From positions 11,396,271 to 11,460,270 of the forward strand of contig NW_017802379.1 in NCBI RefSeq assembly GCF_001625305.1: a stretch of DNA of 64,000 nucleotides. Direction: 5' to 3'. A program made the position numbers and the translations under genes. Position 1 is the first letter of the stretch. Each line of letters starts with the position of its first letter. The notes under the pieces are model-generated. The model saw only the letters and a program-made list of their open reading frames with translations. It was not told the origin of the DNA and made no database searches. Shown one piece after another: positions 31,701-40,700 of this stretch. The DNA is from Branchiostoma belcheri (lineage: Eukaryota > Chordata > Leptocardii > Amphioxiformes > Branchiostomatidae).

Positions 31701-34700
31701 TGGAATATAAAAGGAAAAAGGAAATAAAAATGATATAAATATAAAATTGGTAAAACAAAAAAAAAATGTGAAAAAAGTACCTGTCAAAAAAGCATTTTCG
31801 ATACTGTCTGTATAAATTAGTAATTCTTTGTTCATAGAAACAGCCCGGCCGGGCCAGCGGTTTTAGAAATGTGGCCTTTGCATGACTAAGTGTATAAAAG
31901 CCAATTCAATACACTTCAAATGCCTCTTATCAACCGATTGGTATGCCTACCTGTGGTGTTTTAAAAGTAGAAACAGTCAACATTACATAGTAAAACGTTA
32001 AACTTTATTCCAACACACAATTTACAGAGATCAAATTTTTAGCGACCACTGTCGCCTTCATCAGGATAATTAATGACCAATCACTTCACAACGTGATCTC
32101 GCGAGAGTTACGGAGTTACTTTTAAAGAGGCATTAAGGAGGCTATATATATCAGAGCACTTCAGCCTTCACAATAGAGATGGTGGACGGTATAAACTCCC
32201 TGGCACTTTTGATCAATTGCTTACGTCACGTATCAGTAAAGTCTCGTGTGAATAAGGTCACGTGCTTGTAAACCGTAACTCTCGCAAGATCACGCAAGGC
32301 CAGAGTGGTCGCTAAAAATTTGATCTCTGTAAATTGTGTGTTGGAATAAAGTTTAACGTTTTACTATGATTACTACTAACACAGATGAACTTTCATGATA
32401 GTCAACATTACCCTTCACGTATTGGTATTTTCTAGTCCGAACCCCCGGCAACAGCTGCCGTGTCGTTCTTGGTGTGAAGAAGTGAAGTCCTCGTGTGAGG
32501 AGGAAGACTCGTGGTCAGCTTTTCCAAGCTGTGAGATTTTCCCCTACACCAACTGTAACAACGTCGTGACTTCTATGACTGCGGATGGTGGTGAGTCGAT
32601 TCATTAAAGTGTATGTAATCTAAGTAGTTTCAAAATGAGCGGGACAATGACAAAGTTTCATTACCAAACGGTATTGGTATTTTCTTATACACGATGAGTA
32701 CTTCTCTCGACTTGCTTACATTCTGATATCTATTAGACACTTTCATAGTTTTGAAACGAATCACCGCGTCTGGCCGCTATATATAACCAAAACGCACTAC
32801 ATTCTGTGTTGTTGCCAACTGATTAGGCTACATAATATAGGGGCGAGAAAAAGTACCTTGGACAGAAAATGTGTCTAATAGACAACGAAACTAAAATGAG
32901 GTGAAAGAAGTACTGGTTGTGTTTAAAACAAAAATCCCAACATCTTTCATGTTCTAATTTTTTTGAAATTATTTCCAACGTTTCAGTTGAGTGTTATGAT
33001 GGAAATGGTGTAAACTACAGAGGAGACGAGGCAAAGGGGCCTGTAGCGGGGGTAACCTGTGAACGGTGGGACAGTGACACATACTACAAAGAGACCTATC
33101 CCTGGGCAAACCTCGTGGATAACAAATGTCGCAACCCAGACGGTGACCCGAATGGACCATGGTGCTACACTTCAATTGGATTTCAAATCTGCGACATTAT
33201 TCCTTGTAACGGTAAGTAATCATCAACAATAATTATTTAACCCTATCTAGACCGGGCTTTTTTGGGGGGCATGGTGGGACCGAGGGGGGGGGGGTCATTT
33301 GATACTTCATGTCATATGTCACCCATTATATATATATATGCAATGCTTTTAACTTTAAATAAAACTGATACTGATATAAACCTGTTTTTGTAAAAAGAAA
33401 TGGAAGTATTGATAAAATTTTAAGGAAAATAATATGTATATACCTGTTCTAATGATATGTTCGGCCATCTTTGATTTTGGCCAATGACGTCATCAAATTA
33501 GCAAAAATTTTGCATTTTTAATAATAAAATGCACATAAAATTATATGGGATGTTATTAATATTAGAAATCATGTGTAACTTAACATAAGACCCATAAAAT
33601 TCTATTGTTAAAACGACAATTACTAAATTTAGCGAAAAAATACCTCTCAGAAAGCTGTCAACACAAAAATTATTTCAATGATATAGAATTGTTGCCAACA
33701 AAATTGTCGGAAAAGTCACCAAGTTTGGCCGTACTGGCGCCAGCCGTTAAGACGCTATGTGACATCAAAGTGGGCGCGGACACTTTTAGCCCCCCCCCCC
33801 CGGTCTAGATGGAGTTAACTCGGAATTTATGACAAAATCGCTTGGTCTAGCATTCTGACCCAAGTGATGTAGACACGTGGTGCTGACATGTGACGTCAGC
33901 ACATCGTCAAAGTTTTTTGGAAGTCAGTAACGTCCGCCGTCCCAGCTGGGAGAAGGTTGTATAAAAATTAAATGATCATAGTTAAGCAGAAACACGGGTT
34001 GTAGTACATGTTGATATCTTCATATCGTTAAGCTTTTTTTCTCGTTCTTTCAGGAATAGGCTGCAAGGATCCAGGAAAACCCCAGTTTGGAAAGAGGAGT
34101 CCCGTTCTGAAGTTTTACCATCCTGGGCGGGACAAAATCACCTACCTCTGTAATGTGGGATACAAGTTCAAGGATGACTCCCCGCCAAACAAAGCTAAAT
34201 GTGTATATAATAACGATACAGGAGAGGCCGAATGGGAAACAGAAAAACCGGACTGTGAAGGTAAAAAGAAAAAAAAAAACTTATATACTCCCCCATTCTG
34301 TTCGAGTTTTCAATCTTTAGAGACGTTGTAGTCCATTCAAATTTGTCTAAATGTTTTATTGAGGCCTAGAATACACGACATTATTAGTAAGTATAAGAAA
34401 AGTAAACTTACATCAAATCAACTTTATTGCTCAACAACTGTAGCTGGTACAATGTATGGCAAAGAAACAACAATGGTACATACACAAACTAATACTAAAA
34501 TATAATTCTAACCAGCTAGTCCAAAATAATACTAAGGCTAATCTATGGTGTTTTCTTAGGAAGAGTATTATTAAACTTGAAACAGCAATGTGACAAGGCA
34601 ACAAATGTACACATATATTCTTTGATGATGTACATCCTCAGTGCAGTTTAAAAATACACACTTGACCATAAAGATATAGTCCTCCAACTAAATATCCGTA

Positions 34701-37700
34701 GAGTAAAAAAGTAGTATCCGTAATCTAGAGCAGAAAACACCAAAGATTTTCGTAATCTACAATAAACAGACTAACTTCAATATTTTGATTGTTCCTTTTA
34801 GTTGATCAAAAAGTCAAGCTCCAAAAGGACCTTCTGAGTGCGAATGTCTACAACAAGGCGACGTCTCCAACAACTAGTCTGGTAATAAAGGCATATGTTG
34901 TCAACGTCGTTCGCTTGGTAAGTGGTAATTTTTTCCGAATGTTTTAATGTCATACATAGATGTGACGTAACCCTTGTCCTGCTGAGCGCAACATATGTCG
35001 TTCTGCACATACAGTACCATCTATATAGCATCCTGTATAGGTACTCGTACGATTTGGGGGTATTTCTCGTGCAACGCATAACGCCGCAGCAAAACGCAAC
35101 GAATGCGGAAGTAACCATGCCACTGCAGGGATAAAAATGGGGGTTTATGATCTAATTAAGACATGAAATTATTGAAAAATATTGTGCCAGGAATGTCAGC
35201 ATGACAAGGGGTAAGAAGCAAAAATGAGACAGAAAATATGAATAGTATTAGCTTTACAAAGGAACATTTTGTATGCATTTCGCTATTTCATAATTCTTCT
35301 TATCTGAATCTACAATCAAGTTTACATTAGAATTCGAAGTGATTATGATATTTATTGCCAGATTTTGTGTTTGCCAATGTGTAAGAGTTTTGTCCCTGAT
35401 ATTAAAATGGTAATAACGTCTCTTTATTCACGTGTGTTAATTCTTTTTAGGATGAAAAGGCAGAGAAGATAGTAACAGCATTCAAAGCGGAATACGTAAG
35501 CTTATTATTTACTTTCATTTGATAAGTCACACGGATAGTTTTTGCTGTATTATTATTATTTTTTTTTTTTAATGAATGAAACAATACAAGACAAGGACGA
35601 AGTGGGGCTGAACTCAAGTTATACAACTTATTTTACAGCCCCACTTAACATTTAACATAAATACAATGGTCATACAAGTAGTGCGCTGAGAAACTAGACC
35701 CCATACATACAGTAATATATCTAAAGAGAAGTGTTATATGATCAAACAAAACAGAGTATACTATGTAACAAAAAAACGTCTAGTGCCGCTTATAAAATCT
35801 TGAGTAAGTAACATAATTTTTTCATTGTACTCAGAAGGTATCGCAAGCGATCCCCTGAGTACAAGATGGAGCCTGGCACTTTCTGAAAGGGCATCTAAAT
35901 CAATCAAATGACCGATTAAATCAGAGAGAATTGTTAAGAAAATCAGCTCTTAACTGAGTAAACAAAGGGCAGTGTAATATAAAATGAGAAATGGATTCGC
36001 AGGGATACCCACAAATACATGAAGGGCTAAGAATCAAAGCACGATTAAAAAGACTATAGTTAAGATTGCAGGTACCGATGCGTAACCTGGTAAGAAGGGC
36101 GCAGGTGTACCTTTGGCCACAAGAGTACCACGGGGGACGAAAGGGGCGTACTAATTTAGTGAGATGGTTTTTAAAAGGTACATAACGTAAGTAGCGAATA
36201 TCAAAGTCAAGATCATTCCAATAATTTAAACAGTACGGGATAAAGGATTTACAATGTCTATTAGTAAAAGGCCTACTGAGTCTAAAGTTTAATTTGTTTC
36301 TTAGGTTGTATACGGTAGTATTAAGAATTTCTGGGGGCAGTAATTCAGTCAGGTATGTCCGTGTTAAGCCGTGAACAATCTTATAAAATAATGATAATCT
36401 ATGTACATGGCGTCTGCTCGAAAGAGTCTCCCAACCCAATTCCTGACATATATTAGAATAGGAGGAACCTTTAATGGCTCCGGATACAACAATTGAACAA
36501 TGGTATTGGATTCTCTCGACAGATGAAGACTGTTCAGCAGTACAACCATGCCATATTGCGTCCGCATATTCAAGACATGGACGTAAAAATGTTTTTATAA
36601 ATAATTTCAAGAACTTTGTCGGGGAAGTTTTAAATTTAAGTCCTCTAAACACATTGACTGATTTAGAGATTTTATTACATATTTGGTCAATATGATTGCC
36701 CCAAGACAAATTGGAAGACAAAACCGCTCCAATATGTTTATGGGATGCGACTCTTGTTATTTGAGACGTACCAAGAAAGAGGGGAGGGTGATAAGGAGGT
36801 TTGTTTTTGACAGAGAAACACATCTCCTCGGTTTTTAATGGATTTAAATCCATAAGCCACTTATTGGACCAATCTAAAATCTTAGACAAATCAGAATTTA
36901 ATTTATGTGCGGACGCAATAGGGGTGTCGACTATTTCAAATAAAGAGCTATCATCGGCAAATATAAAGGGCATAGTAAGTAACTCGTTAACAATATCATT
37001 TATATACACAATGAATAACAGAGGGCCAAGCACGGATCCCTGAGGTACACCTGCGCCAATCTTAGACCAATGGGAGTTTTGTCCATCAATTACTACTCTC
37101 TGCGAGCGGTCTGATAAATAACTAAACATCCAGTTCAAAAGAGGGCCTTCAATGCCGTACTGTTGCAATTTAAAAATCAAACCTGAGTGCCATACTTTGT
37201 CGAAGGCCCTGGAAAAGTCCAAAAAGACAGCACGAACTTCCTTTCCGTTATCAAGAGCTTCAGAGATTAAATGACATATGTAAACAAGTTGACACACGGT
37301 AGAGTCCCCCTTAACAAAACCAGACTGAAAGGAATAGATAAGGTCGTTAGAAATAAAGTGGTTATAAACATGTTTGTAGACAATTTTTTCCAGGACCTTC
37401 GACAAAATAGGAAGCAAAGAAATTGGCCTGTAATTATGCTTGTCTTGGGAGGCTCCTTTCTTATATATAGGGATGACATTGGCTTTTTTCCAGGCATCAG
37501 GAAAAATGCCATGTGTCAAAGACATATTGAACACATAAGCTATTTTATCTGAGATATAAGGCGTTATAACTTTAAGAAAACGTGTGTCAATACAGTCATA
37601 CCCATGAGCCTTAGAAGGATCTAGGCCACTGATATACAGCTCGACCTCTTCTGAGGAAGTTACAATGGATGACACTCTCGCATCAGTATAAAACGTGAGA

Positions 37701-40700
37701 TCGGGAAGAACAGCCTGAGATGTATCTATCAAAGACTGGGCAGCAAAATAATCATTAAAAATACAAGCTTTTTCCCTAGCATCAGTAATGGATAAAGAAC
37801 CTTCAAGAAGGGGGGGAATTGTTGATTGAAGTTTGGGTTTATAAAAATGTTTTACAATATGCCACCATTTTTTGGAGGCTGTTGAGGGATCCGAAAGAGA
37901 AGAAGCAAGACGAGCTTCATAAGAAGCCTTGGCTTTGGTAATTGAATTACATAATTTGTTTCGTATTTTACGATATGCTTCCCAGTGAACATCAAGATTG
38001 GTCAGCTTGGCAGTTCTATGTGATTTATCGCGTACCCGCATAAGTCTCTTAAGACTATAAGTCATCCACGGTTTTCCTTTAGATTTGATAGTGATATTTC
38101 TGTGAGGAACGCACCGAGATTTTGCCTCTAAAATAAGTTCAACTAGTTTATTACATGCCTCATTTACTGTTCCGCACCTATACACATCAGACCAGCTGGG
38201 ATCAGATACAAAAGTTAAGAGAGAATCATAATCAAGGTTTTTATAGTCCCAGATAGTACGTATATAAGGTTTAGGGACAGTAAAAAAGAGCTTCATATTA
38301 CCTACAATAGGAGTATGATGGCAACCGGATAAAGGAGACAAAACTTGGGTATTTGAGAAAAACAAAGGGCTATCAGTAAATATTAAATCAAGTAGAGAGG
38401 GGGACTGTGAAAGATCACAGGTAGGTTCAACGATGGTCTGATAAAGATTCAGTAACAGCTGAGCTTGGTACATTTTTGCACCAGCATGATTAATAGGATC
38501 CAGGTGCCACCTGCTGTATTACTAGAGAGAAGCATTCTAAAACAACAACCAAACATATTATTTGAATATTATATAATAGACATTTGTTTAGATGTTAAAA
38601 GACAACCAATGCAATTTCGCGAAATTCTAAACTAGCTTTAAAAATCAATTTTTTTTATACTGAAAAAGAATGCCTGTAAGATATAAAACACATATAGGTG
38701 CATATTATTATATAACAGATCTCGAACAAGGAAGGTAACGTTTTTAAGCAAATACAATATTATAGACCTTGGCATGGTCTAGCCTTACTCTGTTTATTTC
38801 TACTTATCAAATTCATATATTATGGCAGCAGCCCCTTTCAGCTCTTTTCTACTACACATTGTAATCGAACCCCACCAGGTGCTTGCAACAACACTAGTTA
38901 CCATAGTAACTGACGTCTGGTCAAGGTCACTGACCTTGTGTGTTTGTAAAAGAAGAAGGGACTGAGCTAAGCCTTATGTTTTCCTTTTGCGAAGGTAAAC
39001 ATAATTATTGTGTTTTCTTTTAAAGACATGGTTTGACGACCGACTGGAATGGGAGCCCAAAGAATATGGAGAGGTCGATCATATCTTTCTCCCTGGCGAT
39101 CAAATCTGGAAACCAACATTGACACTGGAAAGAAAGTAAATACTTTGACACTTTGTATTAACGCGTAACTTTTAAAATCTTTTATTGATGACTATTTTCA
39201 ATATCTGTCTCTTTCTCACCCACCCATTCTCACAATCTCTATTTCTATCTCCTTTCAAACTCAGTACATTTTAATCCGACTTAGAAGTTCAAGCATCGCC
39301 ATTGTGTTGTTGCAGTCGGAATGTTACCGCACATGTAAAGCATCAGGGTAGAGACTGGTAAAATTTGCATTTTTTTCCTATAGATTCTGATGGTAGTCTT
39401 TGTTCCTATAAATGGCTTTTTCTTATTTAAATGTGAATTGATTTAAATTGACTTGAATCAAAGATTAATTTTTTCAAACTTTGATTTACAACAATAACAA
39501 TATCTAATTTTACCAGATCAGAGTTTCGACCTTAACGTAGACAAATGTATGCAAATGTATGTTGGGTTGTGTTTTGTTTAAACGCCGTATTGTTCCTCTA
39601 ATTAAAGTCAAATGCTTCCTCTCAGTGCGGACACAGGTTACAGCGGCGGGTTTCCCAAGACTGATGTGAAAATCAATCACACCGGTGAAGTGACCTGGCC
39701 TGTAGAACTGCTAACTACAACAACCTGTACCCTGGACCCTTTCCTCTTCCCTCAGGACAACATGACATGTGCAGTGTGCTGGAGAGCGGGAGTACAGTAC
39801 ACTATAAGTAGGGAATAACGTACACACAATATACAATATCACTAGGGTTCAGGTACAATCAAAATCAACTATATATTTTCTAGTGTTTTTTTTTATTCCA
39901 ATATGTAATCACCAGACGTGGTAGCGGCACTCAAGTTTTACAAACAAATACATGACAGGACAATACTCATTTTCACATGAGCGAAGTGAGGAAAGTCGTG
40001 TAAAGTGCATTTCCCAAGAGCACAAGATCGGTGGCATGTCAGGACTCGAACCCGGGACCTCTAGGTTCCGAGTCGCGCACTCTGCCGCTACGCCACACGA
40101 CCCCACAGTGTTTATCACACGCAAACATACACACATGAACACACAGACACACGCACGGTCGCACACATGCATGGAACACATGCAAGAACCTAAAAAAATA
40201 AAGAAAGACGAGCCATTTTATTAGACCTACAAGGTTTCAGTTTCGTCGTAACGCGTTTGAAACCCTACAAAATTGATTGTATGTGGAATATATAGAATGA
40301 GAATGTAGGGTTTCTTTATTTATTACTCTAATCAGAACACATTTATCTCAATTTTGACTTAGAACTCAAAACGACATAAAGATGATTGTATGACGACGAT
40401 CATCTTTATGCCGTTATACAGAAATACAGTTAAAGAAGACTCATCAGTAGTATACCGGTATGTTTGTCATGGATAGTCATTTTATACCACCAAGAATTCG
40501 CCAATCATTGTACATACTAAGTCCTTTAACATGTTTTTCCAGACTGTTCCAATTCATCAACGCATACGCATAAGGACAGCAATTTCCTGACCTGCCAAAA
40601 CAACGAGACCGACATTGTCGCAGGAGAGTGGAGTGGGACAACAATCCTTTCAGCCATAAACAACACAGCCTGTCTGACCATGAGGCTCAAACGTGATCCC

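Noticed and set aside
35921-38473. 850-codon ORF as a host gene
   Set aside because: It carries LINE endonuclease and reverse-transcriptase motifs, a 3' simple-repeat tail and a 9-bp target duplication, so it is a retrotransposon.
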